A DNA stretch of 46,642 bases from CAYFRC01 sp050946115 (GTDB lineage: Bacteria; Bacillota; Clostridia; Christensenellales; Aristaeellaceae), in contig JBMNUF010000019.1 of NCBI GenBank assembly GCA_050946115.1, forward strand, positions 1 to 46,642, read 5' to 3'. The translations under genes and the position numbers were made by a program. Below are positions 1-7,856 of this stretch, piece after piece; position 1 is the first letter of the stretch, and every line of letters begins with the position of its first letter. A model generated the notes under the pieces. It saw nothing but the letters and a program-made list of their open reading frames with translations, had not been told where the DNA came from and did no database searches.

Positions 1-131
1 ACAGATTGTTCACGCGTTACTCACCCGTCCGCCGCTAAAAGAATTCCCCGAAGGAAATTCTCTTCGCTCGACTTGCATGTGTTAAGCACGCCGCCAGCGT
101 TCGTCCTGAGCCAGGATCAAACTCTTGTGTT
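1..131 (-). rRNA. 16S ribosomal RNA, 5' end (partial)
   Basis: Read on the minus strand, the segment ending near 125 begins with the universal bacterial 16S primer site AGAGTTTGATCCTGGCTCAG, followed by the conserved GACGAACGCTGGCGGCGTG block and, near the window edge, the GGCGGACGGGTGAGTAACGCG block. Only about the first 130 nucleotides are inside the window; the gene continues to the left. The mature 5' end is placed about seven nucleotides before the primer site by analogy with other 16S genes, so 131 is approximate. Confidence 0.97.
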
Positions 132-236
132 TAATCCTTTCCACGCACATCCGCATTCGGCGCCAACCGAATTCGGACGAACGAGTACTCAACTCTCGAA
201 ATCTGACTGTTCTTCTTCTCTCGCTCTCGCTGTATC

Positions 237-249
237 GTTTTCAAGGATC
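237..249 (-). promoter_or_regulatory. boxA-like antitermination site in the rRNA leader
   Basis: On the minus strand this reads GATCCTTGAAAAC, close to the boxA-type element found in the 16S leaders of Bacillus and Clostridium. It lies between the rRNA promoter (298-330) and the 16S start, where Nus-factor antitermination sites normally sit. The stretch 132-297 is otherwise untranslated leader with no gene that I can support. Confidence 0.6.
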
Positions 250-297
250 GTCCGCTCCCAAAGCACAAGAAAATACGTCTCTCGCTTGGGGTGCTTG

Positions 298-330
298 ATT
301 ATAATACCACAGATCAACCCCTGTTGTCAA
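298..330 (-). promoter_or_regulatory. Promoter of the rRNA operon
   Basis: On the minus strand a consensus -35 TTGACA lies at 330-325 and a -10 TATTAT at 306-301 (18-bp spacer). The overlapping TATAAT at 303-298 would give 21 bp. It faces the 16S gene with a leader of about 165 nucleotides. The stretch 331-540 between this promoter and the glyS promoter is A+T-rich and contains no gene I can support. Confidence 0.75.
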
Positions 331-548
331 GCCCAAAATTTTTTCTCGCCGATTTTCCGATTTTCATCGATTTATCCGCATATTCGCCTATATGTCGTGG
401 GTATCCCAATATCCCCACCCCAACATCTGCATAAATAACGAACATTCGACCGGAACCAACAACTTATCATTCGATATATATGAATGTTAAGTATTCGGCA
501 TGCGGTAAAAAACTTCCACGCGGTTGGGCGCATATTAACAGGATGTGC

Positions 549-577
549 TTGCAAACCGCGCGTTTGTCTGCTATCAT
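549..577 (+). promoter_or_regulatory. Promoter of glyS
   Basis: TTGCAA (549-554), a 17-bp spacer and TATCAT (572-577) precede the glyS start by about 30 nucleotides. The short leader leaves no room for a T-box, the usual control of Bacillota aminoacyl-tRNA synthetase genes. Confidence 0.6.
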
Positions 578-607
578 GGGGGAAACATTTTATGCGGAGG
601 GATCACC

Positions 608-1987
608 ATGGCGGAACTTACGATGGAAAAACTCGTCGCGCTGTGCAAAAATCGCGGCTTTATCTTCGCGGGCTCGGAGATTTACGGCGGCCTCGCCAAC
701 ACGTGGGACTACGGCCCGCTGGGCGTGGAGTTCAAAAACAACATCAAAAAGGCGTGGTGGAAGAAGTTCGTGCAGGAAAGCCCGTATAACACCGGCTTGG
801 ACTGCGCGATCCTGATGAACCGCGAAGTTTGGGTCGCCTCCGGGCACGTGGGCGGCTTCAACGACCCGCTCATGGACTGCAAGGCATGCAAGGCGCGCTT
901 CCGCGCGGACAAGCTCATCGAGGACTACACCAAGGGCGCGGAGACCGGCGACGGCTGGACGAACGCGGAGCTTGAAAACTACATCGCGGAGCACGGCATC
1001 GTTTGCCCTACCTGCGGCAAGAAGGATTTCACGGGCATCCGCCAGTTTAACCTGATGTTTAAGACCCACGCGGGCGTGACGCAGGACGCCGCGAACGAAA
1101 TCTACCTGCGACCGGAGACCGCGCAGGGCATCTTCGTGAACTTCGCCAACGCGATACGCACCACGCGCAAGAAGCTGCCCGCCGGCATCTGCCAGATCGG
1201 CAAATCCTTCCGCAACGAGATTACCCCCGGCAACTTCATCTTCCGCGTGCGCGAATTCGAGCAGATGGAGCTCGAGTTCTTCTGCAAGCCCGGCGAGGAC
1301 TTGGAATGGTTCGAGTACTGGCGCAACTTTTGCCGCGACTGGCTGCTCTCCTTGGGTATGAAGGAAGAGCATTTGCGCCTGCGCGACCACGAAAAGGACA
1401 AGCTTGCCTTCTACTCCAAGGCGACCACCGACTTTGAATATCTGTTCCCGTTCGGCTGGGGCGAGCTCTGGGGCGTGGCGGACAGGACGGATTACGACCT
1501 GAAGCAGCATTCCGAGCATTCCGGGAAATCGATGGAATATCTCGACCCCGTCACAAACGAAAAGTACATCCCCTATTGCGTCGAGCCGTCCGTGGGCGTG
1601 GATCGGCTGGTGCTCGCGTATCTGTGCGACGCATACGACGAGGAGGACTTGGAGGGCGGCGATTCCCGCGTCGTGCTGCATATGCACCCCGCGCTCGCGC
1701 CGTTTAAGGCCGCCGTGCTGCCGCTGCAGAAGAACAAGTTGGGCGACAAGGCGCGGGAGGTCTACGCGCAGCTCGCGAAGCATTTCATGGTCGATTACGA
1801 CGAGACGGGCTCCATCGGAAAGCGCTACCGCCGCCAGGACGAGATCGGAACGCCGATGTGCATCACCGTCGATTTCGATACGCTCGAAACCGGCAAGGTG
1901 ACCGTACGCGACCGCGACAGCATGACGCAGGAGCACGTGGCGATCGAAGACCTCAAGGCGTATATCGAGGAGAAGATCGCGTTCTAA
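608..1987 (+). CDS. glyS: Glycyl-tRNA synthetase, single-chain (dimeric) type
   Basis: This enzyme charges tRNA-Gly with glycine in the cytosol. The 459-residue protein has the class II core: the N-terminal WDYGPLG block, motif 2 around GKSFRNEITPG, the class-defining FEQMELEFF segment and motif 3 SVGVDRLVLAY, then a C-terminal anticodon-binding domain starting near VVLHMHPALAPFK. Two CxxC pairs (CKAC and CPTC) lie in the insertion after the first block and may bind zinc. The length matches the alpha2 GlyRS of Bacillota and eukaryotes rather than the alpha2beta2 form. I chose ATG 608 because GGAGGG lies just upstream; the open frame continues further upstream without a comparable site. The gene diverges from the rRNA operon and is probably monocistronic. 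Confidence 0.96.
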   Translation: MAELTMEKLVALCKNRGFIFAGSEIYGGLANTWDYGPLGVEFKNNIKKAWWKKFVQESPYNTGLDCAILMNREVWVASGHVGGFNDPLMDCKACKARFRADKLIEDYTKGAETGDGWTNAELENYIAEHGIVCPTCGKKDFTGIRQFNLMFKTHAGVTQDAANEIYLRPETAQGIFVNFANAIRTTRKKLPAGICQIGKSFRNEITPGNFIFRVREFEQMELEFFCKPGEDLEWFEYWRNFCRDWLLSLGMKEEHLRLRDHEKDKLAFYSKATTDFEYLFPFGWGELWGVADRTDYDLKQHSEHSGKSMEYLDPVTNEKYIPYCVEPSVGVDRLVLAYLCDAYDEEDLEGGDSRVVLHMHPALAPFKAAVLPLQKNKLGDKAREVYAQLAKHFMVDYDETGSIGKRYRRQDEIGTPMCITVDFDTLETGKVTVRDRDSMTQEHVAIEDLKAYIEEKIAF

Positions 1988-2006
1988 GCTTTCTATATAA
2001 AATACA

Positions 2007-2037
2007 GAGACACCGCACGGAAACTGTGCGGTGTCTC
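2007..2037 (+). terminator. Hairpin after glyS
   Basis: A perfect 12-bp inverted repeat, GAGACACCGCAC / GTGCGGTGTCTC with a 7-nt loop, lies 19 nt after the glyS stop. There is no clean T-run on the plus strand, so it may be a weak terminator or an mRNA 3'-end stabiliser. Confidence 0.55.
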
Positions 2038-2059
2038 GCTTAGAAAAAAAGGTGACACT

Positions 2060-2809
2060 ATGAGCGGGAAGCTGAGCGTCGAAGCGATACATGGTACGAC
2101 ATTGCGGTACTATTCCCATTTTTGCGGGATCGACCTCACGGAGCGGAAGACGGGATTGCATTTCGTCTGCACCCTCGAGCGGGACGAGGTATTGAAGGGC
2201 TTTGGCTGCAAATATACCCTGTTCCTCCTTATCAGGGACGACCTTGCCGTTATCTCTTGCGCGCCGAAGCATCGCGATTTTTTAGACAGCATCCGCGCGC
2301 TCGACATCCGCGCGATTCTTTCGGCGGCGGAGAAGCGGTATGCTTTGACAAAGAAACGCCTGTTTGTATTCGGCGGCGAAACGGTGCGGGAATACGGCGC
2401 GACGAGGATTTTAACCCCCGCCGACTATCCCTTCTACGAGGCGTTCTTTCGGGAAATGCATCCCAATGCCGACCCGAGCGGATGGCTGCATGAATATTTC
2501 TCGTACAAATCGAAAGGCGGCCTGTTCAGCGGCTGCTTCCGTGATAGCCGCTTGGTGTCCGTGTGCGACGCGCCGGACATGCCCTATATGGAGGGTGAAA
2601 TTCAGCATACCGGCATCGCGACCTTGGAATCCGAGCGAAGAAAGGGATACGCAAAATACGCCGCCGCCCTGTCCGCCCATCATCTCATCGAAAGCGGCAT
2701 CTGCCCGCAGTGGGAATGCGATGCGGAAAACATCGCATCGATACGGCTCGCCCAATCTGTCGGGTATGAGGAGTATGCCCTCGCCTATATCCTCGAAGAA
2801 GGGCATTAA
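2060..2809 (+). CDS. GNAT-family N-acetyltransferase
   Basis: A 249-residue protein whose C-terminal half fits the GNAT fold: GIATLESERRKGYAKYAAAL corresponds to motif A with its acetyl-CoA pyrophosphate-binding R/Q-x-x-G-x-G/A pattern, followed by CDAENIASIRLAQSVGYEE, the typical motif B 'N-x-x-S-x-x-L/A-x-x-x-x-G-F/Y'. The N-terminal half (about 130 residues) is a poorly conserved extension that may recognise the substrate, which is unknown. Start ATG 2060 follows GGTGAC with a short spacer. It lies downstream of the glyS hairpin and converges with the hydrolase on the other strand, 7 bp away. Confidence 0.8.
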   Translation: MSGKLSVEAIHGTTLRYYSHFCGIDLTERKTGLHFVCTLERDEVLKGFGCKYTLFLLIRDDLAVISCAPKHRDFLDSIRALDIRAILSAAEKRYALTKKRLFVFGGETVREYGATRILTPADYPFYEAFFREMHPNADPSGWLHEYFSYKSKGGLFSGCFRDSRLVSVCDAPDMPYMEGEIQHTGIATLESERRKGYAKYAAALSAHHLIESGICPQWECDAENIASIRLAQSVGYEEYALAYILEEGH

Positions 2810-2816
2810 AGTCCCT

Positions 2817-3443
2817 CTACAGGATTTCACTTCGGAAGGCTTCGAGCCACCTTTGTGCGATCAGCGTATGCCCCGCGGGCGTCGGGTGGACGCCGTCTTT
2901 CAGAAAGACGGATGCGGGCGCCTTTTTCGCCGCCTCGTCAAACGCCTTTTGCAGCGGCACGAACGCCGCGCCGTATTGTTCCGCGACGCGCCTCGTCGCC
3001 TCCGCGCGAAGCGGCACCTCCGCGGCGAAGAAGTCCCAATCCGCCTCGGTCGCATCCGCGCGGAGGACGAAGGGCTCGAGCAGCATCAGTTTGACATCGG
3101 GAAGCATGTTCTTCGTGTAGGCAAGCAGTTCCGCATATACTTTCTCAAACCTGTCCGCCTCCACCCCGTTCTTCCTGCCGCCCAATTCGTGCCACACGTC
3201 GTTGATGCCGATGAGGATGCTGATGACGTCCGGCATGAGGTTGATCGCGTCGATGCGCCAGCGCGCGTACAGATCCACCACGCGGTTACCGCTCACGGCT
3301 CGGTTGACGAAGGAAATTTCGCTGGGGCATTCCGCCACAACCGCGCCGCCCGCGATGGTGGGATAGCCGCTTCCGCTTAAGAAATCGGCATCGCGCGAAC
3401 GCTGCGCATCGGTAATGGAATTGCCCTGAAACAGAATTTTCAT
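2817..3443 (-). CDS. SGNH/GDSL-family hydrolase (esterase/lipase-like)
   Basis: The 208-residue protein shows the SGNH blocks in order: block I GNSITD with the nucleophile Ser9, block II with Gly52 in the SGNRV segment, block III GINDVWHEL with Asn81, and block V DGVHPTPAGH with catalytic Asp183 and His186. No signal peptide is visible, so it is probably cytoplasmic. Such proteins deacylate carbohydrates, lipids or cell-wall polymers; the substrate cannot be read from sequence. It has its own promoter (3474-3502) and an AAGGAAGGGG site ahead of ATG 3443. It converges with the GNAT gene. Confidence 0.88.
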   Translation of the reverse strand: MKILFQGNSITDAQRSRDADFLSGSGYPTIAGGAVVAECPSEISFVNRAVSGNRVVDLYARWRIDAINLMPDVISILIGINDVWHELGGRKNGVEADRFEKVYAELLAYTKNMLPDVKLMLLEPFVLRADATEADWDFFAAEVPLRAEATRRVAEQYGAAFVPLQKAFDEAAKKAPASVFLKDGVHPTPAGHTLIAQRWLEAFRSEIL

Positions 3444-3473
3444 ATTGCAGTATCCCCTTCCTTTAATATGTCT

Positions 3474-3502
3474 ATTGTATAATGGCTATGCAAAGATTGC
3501 AA
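3474..3502 (-). promoter_or_regulatory. Promoter of the SGNH hydrolase gene
   Basis: On the minus strand TTGCAA (3502-3497), 17 bp, TACAAT (3479-3474). It lies back to back with the promoter of the FkbH-like gene; the two -35 boxes are 8 bp apart, so the genes could share a regulator. Confidence 0.65.
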
Positions 3503-3510
3503 GCATTCTC

Positions 3511-3538
3511 TTGACACGCGGCATTTCTATGCTATCAT
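3511..3538 (+). promoter_or_regulatory. Promoter of the FkbH-like gene
   Basis: Consensus -35 TTGACA (3511-3516), a 16-bp spacer and TATCAT (3533-3538). A second candidate -10, TATAAT at 3539-3544, would need a 22-bp spacer. The transcript would start about 35-40 nt before ATG 3584. Confidence 0.65.
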
Positions 3539-3583
3539 TATAATAGATTTTCCCTGAAAGTTTTTCCGAAGGCGGGTGATCGC

Positions 3584-5302
3584 ATGTTTCAAACCAACTG
3601 GAGCGACAAGGCATCCCTCACGGTTGCGCCGGATTTCTCGGGCGCGCCGTTTGACAGGGTAAATGCCTCCTATTGGTGCGAGCACTGCGTGGAATGCTCG
3701 CAGCCGGCGTGCTATGCGAGCTGCGAAAACTACCTGCGCCGCAGGGACGGCAGGTGCCGGCAGACGTATTGCGGCATGGTGCCCGACGGCAAAGGCGGCG
3801 TGCGGCTCAAATTCCGCAAATGGGGCAAGCTTGAGACCAAAAGATTTCTCCGCACCATGTCCACATCGGAAGCGCAGGCGCTGGAAACGCGGTACGCGGC
3901 TCTTGCGCGCGCGACGGATCGCATCTCCCGTTTTTTTCGCAAGATCGACAGGATCGGGCTCATCGACAACGGATTCTATGTCCTTTGGAACCGCTATCTC
4001 CTTTGCGGCGAAAAGGGCGAAAAAGACGCCTGCGACGCGCTGTACTTCTCCTGCGAAAGCCACATGGAAAAGCCGTTTCGACTGATTGCCGAAGCGGTAT
4101 CCTCGGGCGGAATCATCGTGAGCCGCCGTGCGCTCGACATCCTGCCCGGCAAAAACGAATATTCCGTTCCGCTGGACATCGGAAATCTCGGGAAGGGCTG
4201 GGCAAACGTCGTTCGGATCCTGCCCGAAAACGGGCTGGAGGCGGACATCACGCTGCATATGCTCCAAATCGTCCGCATGAAGAGCGAGAGCGCAAACAAA
4301 GTCAAGTGCGTATTGTGGGATTTGGACGGCACGCTCTGGCACGGCATCATGACGGAGCATGTGGGCGACATGCGCCTTCGGGACGGCATCCTGAACGCCA
4401 TCAAATCGCTCGACGAAAAGGGCATTTTGCAGACGATCGTCAGCAAGAATGATTTTGAGCCCGCCATGGAGCAGCTCAAAAAGCTCGGCATCGCGGAGTA
4501 TTTCCTCGCGCCCGCCATCGGCTGGGGGCAAAAGAGCAAGAGCGTCAAAGCCATCGCGAACCTACTCAACCTGAACGCGAACTCGTTCCTCTTTGTGGAC
4601 GACAGCCCGTTTGAGCGCGCGGAGGTCTCGGAAAACGTTGCGGGCATCCGCGTATGCGACGAAAACGAAATCTTCTCCCTTTTAGAGGGCGACCTTTTCC
4701 GCGTGCCCGTGACCGACGAAAGCAAGAAGCGCCGCGCGATGTACCAAGTGGAGATGGTGCGCGTCGAAACGCAGGCATCCTTCGGCAGCGACTACATCGC
4801 CTTTTTGCGCGACTGCGACATCCGCCTGACCGTGATGGATGCATCCTCGGAGCGCGCGAGGGCGCGGTGTCTGGAGCTCTGCCAGCGCACGAACCAGCTC
4901 AACATGACCGGCACGAAATACGAGGCGGAGGCGTTTGACGCGGTTCTCAATACTCCTTCGCGGCGAAACATCGCCGTCTCCTGCCGCGACCGCTTCGGCG
5001 AGTACGGCATCATCGCGTTCGTCTCTACCGAATGGGAGGGCGATGTGCTGCGCCTTCGGGAGATGACCGTATCCTGCCGCGTGGCGAAAAAATACGTCGA
5101 GGACGCGATCCTCTCCCTGCTCGCGGGGGACGACTTTGCAGAGATCGTTTCGGACTACAAAAAGACGCCCCGCAACACGCCCATGCGCGAAGCGCTCGAG
5201 GACATGGGCTTCCGCGCGGACGAAAACGGCGTTCTGCGCGTAAAAAAGGCGGACTTTTCGCCGCACGACGCGGGCATCCAAATCGAAACCGTGAAAGGTT
5301 GA
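3584..5302 (+). CDS. FkbH-like HAD-IIIC phosphatase/GNAT protein with N-terminal Cys cluster
   Basis: The 572-residue protein has three parts. Residues 1-235 contain a cysteine cluster (Cys32, 35, 38, 43, 47, 58, 63, a CxxCxxC start) and then a beta-rich stretch I do not recognise. Residues 240-385 are a HAD phosphatase domain: VLWDLDGTLWHG with nucleophile Asp246 and Asp248, the IVSKND segment and FVDDSPFERAEV. Residues 400-560 resemble the GNAT-like domain of FkbH proteins (LCQRTNQLNMTG). Family knowledge: FkbH enzymes load a glyceryl group from 1,3-bisphosphoglycerate onto an acyl carrier protein. No carrier protein or synthase is nearby; the next gene, 10 bp on, is a polysaccharide deacetylase, so modification of a surface polymer is my inference. 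Start ATG 3584 follows AAGGCGGG. Confidence 0.8.
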   Translation: MFQTNWSDKASLTVAPDFSGAPFDRVNASYWCEHCVECSQPACYASCENYLRRRDGRCRQTYCGMVPDGKGGVRLKFRKWGKLETKRFLRTMSTSEAQALETRYAALARATDRISRFFRKIDRIGLIDNGFYVLWNRYLLCGEKGEKDACDALYFSCESHMEKPFRLIAEAVSSGGIIVSRRALDILPGKNEYSVPLDIGNLGKGWANVVRILPENGLEADITLHMLQIVRMKSESANKVKCVLWDLDGTLWHGIMTEHVGDMRLRDGILNAIKSLDEKGILQTIVSKNDFEPAMEQLKKLGIAEYFLAPAIGWGQKSKSVKAIANLLNLNANSFLFVDDSPFERAEVSENVAGIRVCDENEIFSLLEGDLFRVPVTDESKKRRAMYQVEMVRVETQASFGSDYIAFLRDCDIRLTVMDASSERARARCLELCQRTNQLNMTGTKYEAEAFDAVLNTPSRRNIAVSCRDRFGEYGIIAFVSTEWEGDVLRLREMTVSCRVAKKYVEDAILSLLAGDDFAEIVSDYKKTPRNTPMREALEDMGFRADENGVLRVKKADFSPHDAGIQIETVKG

Positions 5303-5312
5303 TAGCCAAAGT

Positions 5313-6170
5313 ATGAAACGGATTTTTCTGACGCTGGATTTTGAAGAGTGGACGACGGTGGAATACCTCCAAAAATACCGCTTCCGCGACGAGCCGAGCT
5401 TCTGCGCGCTGCTCGAGTTTTTGCCCGACGCGCTCGCGGAGAGAAATATCCCCGCGACGGTGTTCGCGGTGGGCGACGCAGCCAAGGCGCACAAAGAAGT
5501 TCTGCGCAAGTTCGCGGACATCGGCTGCCCGATCGGGCTGCACAGCATGCACCACGAGCGCCCGAAGACGATGGATGCCGAAGCCTTCCGCAGGGACGTG
5601 CGCGAGGGCAAGGCGCTGCTCGAAGACATCGTCGGAAAACCCGTTACGGGCTATCGCGCGCCGTGCTTTTCCATGGATTTGGATAAGACGGACGTGCTCT
5701 GGGAGGAAGGGTTTACCTACGATTCCAGCTACATCGCGCTTGCGCGCAAGGATTTGTACGCCCCGTTCGATCTGTCTTCTTTCACGAAGTGCGACAGCGC
5801 GATCTACGAAAAAAACGGGCGCTATGAATTCGAGATCCCGACGCTCCATCTCGGTGGGCGGCACATCCCCATCGCGGGCGGCGGCTATTTTCGGCTGTTT
5901 CCGCCGTTTCTCACGGAAGCACTCTACGCCAAATACAGCAAACAGGAGGATACCTTCCTCCTGTATCTGCACCCCTACGAATTTGTAGACGATGCCGTGC
6001 CGCAGCTTGCGGCGTGTTCGTTCAAAGACCGAATGCGCTTTCAGATCGGGCGAAAGGGCAACCGCGAAAAGCTGTTCCGCTTCGTAACGCGGCGCAGGAA
6101 TGAGGGCGTTCGCTTCATGACCATGCCCGAATACATCGCGGAGCGCTATTGCGCGTCCGGCACGAGATAG
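5313..6170 (+). CDS. Polysaccharide deacetylase (NodB homology)
   Basis: A 285-residue carbohydrate esterase family 4-type protein. It begins with the catalytic motif TLDFEEW (Asp9), then the metal-binding motif LHSMHH (His77 and His81) and motif 3 GYRAPCFS; YLHPYEF near residue 220 is typical of the subfamily related to deacetylases of exopolysaccharide clusters. No signal peptide or membrane anchor is evident, so it may act on a cytoplasmic or membrane-linked sugar intermediate. It lies 10 bp after the FkbH-like gene and is almost certainly co-transcribed with it. Its last 25 bp overlap the 3' end of the convergent membrane protein gene. Confidence 0.88.
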   Translation: MKRIFLTLDFEEWTTVEYLQKYRFRDEPSFCALLEFLPDALAERNIPATVFAVGDAAKAHKEVLRKFADIGCPIGLHSMHHERPKTMDAEAFRRDVREGKALLEDIVGKPVTGYRAPCFSMDLDKTDVLWEEGFTYDSSYIALARKDLYAPFDLSSFTKCDSAIYEKNGRYEFEIPTLHLGGRHIPIAGGGYFRLFPPFLTEALYAKYSKQEDTFLLYLHPYEFVDDAVPQLAACSFKDRMRFQIGRKGNREKLFRFVTRRRNEGVRFMTMPEYIAERYCASGTR

Positions 6171-6796
6171 TCCCTCAGGTCGAGTGAGAACGACAGGTGC
6201 TCCCCTTCGGGAATATCGGTAATCGTAAAGGTGATCTTGCGGTCGTCCTCCCACTCCGCCTTCCAGTTGACGTTATTCAGTCCCTCGACATACGCCTGTC
6301 CACTGTCCGACATCAGGAAGAACATCCTGCCCACGGCGGGGTAGGCGGTCAGCACGACGTATTCCGCGCCGCCCTCGTCCACGGTCGTGTTTTTCATGAG
6401 CACGACGGAATATGTCCCGTCGGGCGTATCGAAAAACGCCACGGGCGTGTGCCCGTAATAGGCGATGAGCTGCATGAAGGAGACGGTGAGCGAAATCACC
6501 GTAAGCACCAGCATCGCGGCGAACACCGTCAGCACGTTTTTCACGCGGCTCTTTTTCACCTTGCTGCGGACGAGCGGGATCAGGCACCCCGCGAGCGCTG
6601 CGAGGAACATGCCCGCAGTGACGATAAACGCCCATTCGCGCGTAAAGCAAAGCCCGCGCGCGAGCATCGCGATGAGGACGGCGAGCGCCGTACCGGACAC
6701 GAGCAAGACGATCAATAGCACCCGATAGGCGATGCGGATCGCCTTGGGGTTGGGCTGCCTGCCCTCGAGGAGAACGCTCCTTCTCAAATCGCGCAT
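6146..6796 (-). CDS. Membrane protein of unknown function
   Basis: I do not recognise this 216-residue protein. It has three predicted membrane segments at about residues 25-47, 54-76 and 88-112, then an external or cytosolic domain of about 100 residues with alternating hydrophobic strands (GTYSVVLMKNTTV, YVVLTAYPAVG, KITFTITDIPEG). Start ATG 6796 is preceded by GGGGTGTG. It is convergent with and overlaps the deacetylase gene, and is divergent from the phospholipase-like gene. The frame has the same codon style as its neighbours, so it is likely real. Confidence 0.75.
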   Translation of the reverse strand: MRDLRRSVLLEGRQPNPKAIRIAYRVLLIVLLVSGTALAVLIAMLARGLCFTREWAFIVTAGMFLAALAGCLIPLVRSKVKKSRVKNVLTVFAAMLVLTVISLTVSFMQLIAYYGHTPVAFFDTPDGTYSVVLMKNTTVDEGGAEYVVLTAYPAVGRMFFLMSDSGQAYVEGLNNVNWKAEWEDDRKITFTITDIPEGEHLSFSLDLRDYLVPDAQ

Positions 6797-6916
6797 ATGT
6801 CACACCCCGAATTCATGTTGTTGCGAAACCTATTATATCGAAAACCGCCCTCAAAGTCAACCCGCGCGAAATGCCGCGTACAGATTCTTTTTTTGTGGAA
6901 AGGGGAGAAACACACC

Positions 6917-7813
6917 TTGCCGGACTGTATCACGCACGCCTGTTTCGGGGGCGACGTACTCAAATTGCTCGATAAGGATATGCGCGCGCCCATCGCGCGA
7001 AACGTGTTCGACCTCGCGACGCTGGGACCCGATCCGTGGTTTTTCCATCGGTTTTGGCAGAATCGGGGGCGCGGCGGCGTTTCCGAGCGCGGCCATTTGA
7101 TGCACAAGGCCGATACGGGAAAGTTCCTGTGCGCCATAGTCGACGCGGCGTTTGCGCGGGAAAGCGCAGCGCAAAGCCTTCTCTATTCCTATGCGGCGGG
7201 CTTTATGTGCCACTACGCGCTCGACAGCGCGGCGCACCCGTACATCAATGCCCGCGCGAAGGACATACGGGGCGGACATATGCGCATCGAGCGGACGATC
7301 GACTGCCATTTTCGGGACGAATACGGCACGTTCGGAATGCCGTCCATCGGGAAGACGATATTGCGCCTCAAGAAAATCCCGAGCGCCATGCGGGAGGGGC
7401 TCGATGCGGTGTATAAAGCCGTATACGGCTGGGAACGTGCCACGGACGGCCTGAACCAAAGCCTGCGCGACCAGAGGGCCTTTTACGCCCTCGCGCAGGA
7501 CAAATGGGGCATTGTAGACCGCGCGCTGCGCCTTTTCGACAGCGGCAAAGGCGCGCACGATCTCTCCGCCCTCTCCTACTACGGCAAGGAAAATGCCGTG
7601 CCGGACGCGCTCAACATCCGCCGTATGCCGTGGCGCAACCCCGCGCAGCCGAACGACGAGCGAACCGAGAGCTTTTTGGAGCTGTACGAGGGCGCAAAGC
7701 GCCGCGCCGCCGCGATGATTTCTGCATCGTTCCGCTATGTTTACGGCATTTCGCGGGAGCACCCCGCGGAAACGATCGGCAATTTCTCCTATTCGACCGG
7801 CCTTTCGCTATGA
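6917..7813 (+). CDS. Zinc-dependent phospholipase C-like protein
   Basis: The 298-residue protein resembles the zinc-dependent phospholipase C family (Pfam PF00882). It shows the N-terminal PDCITHA motif, HRFWQNRG...HLMHK, and the strongly conserved GFMCHYALDSAAHPYINA, whose His and Asp residues bind zinc in this family. No signal peptide is present, unlike secreted clostridial toxins; family members of this cytoplasmic kind are widespread in Clostridia and of unknown substrate. I place the start at TTG 6917, which has AAAGGGGAG at ideal distance and gives the family's usual N-terminus; the ATG at 6797 would add 40 unrelated residues and lacks a good ribosome site. The transporter gene follows after 43 bp. 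Confidence 0.82.
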   Translation: MPDCITHACFGGDVLKLLDKDMRAPIARNVFDLATLGPDPWFFHRFWQNRGRGGVSERGHLMHKADTGKFLCAIVDAAFARESAAQSLLYSYAAGFMCHYALDSAAHPYINARAKDIRGGHMRIERTIDCHFRDEYGTFGMPSIGKTILRLKKIPSAMREGLDAVYKAVYGWERATDGLNQSLRDQRAFYALAQDKWGIVDRALRLFDSGKGAHDLSALSYYGKENAVPDALNIRRMPWRNPAQPNDERTESFLELYEGAKRRAAAMISASFRYVYGISREHPAETIGNFSYSTGLSL

Positions 7814-7856
7814 TCCGACGCGCGGAAAACAAAAATAAAAAACGGGAGTGGTTTGG

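Noticed and set aside
73..438. Plus-strand open frame across the 16S end and leader
   Set aside because: It overlaps the conserved 16S sequence and its leader; no protein similarity.
549..607. T-box leader for glyS
   Set aside because: The likely promoter is only about 30 nt from the start, leaving no room for a T-box; no T-box core sequence was seen upstream.
590..2272. Long minus-strand open frame (560 residues) across glyS
   Set aside because: Mirror frame of a clear GlyRS gene; GC-rich third positions remove stop codons on the opposite strand. No family motif or ribosome site.
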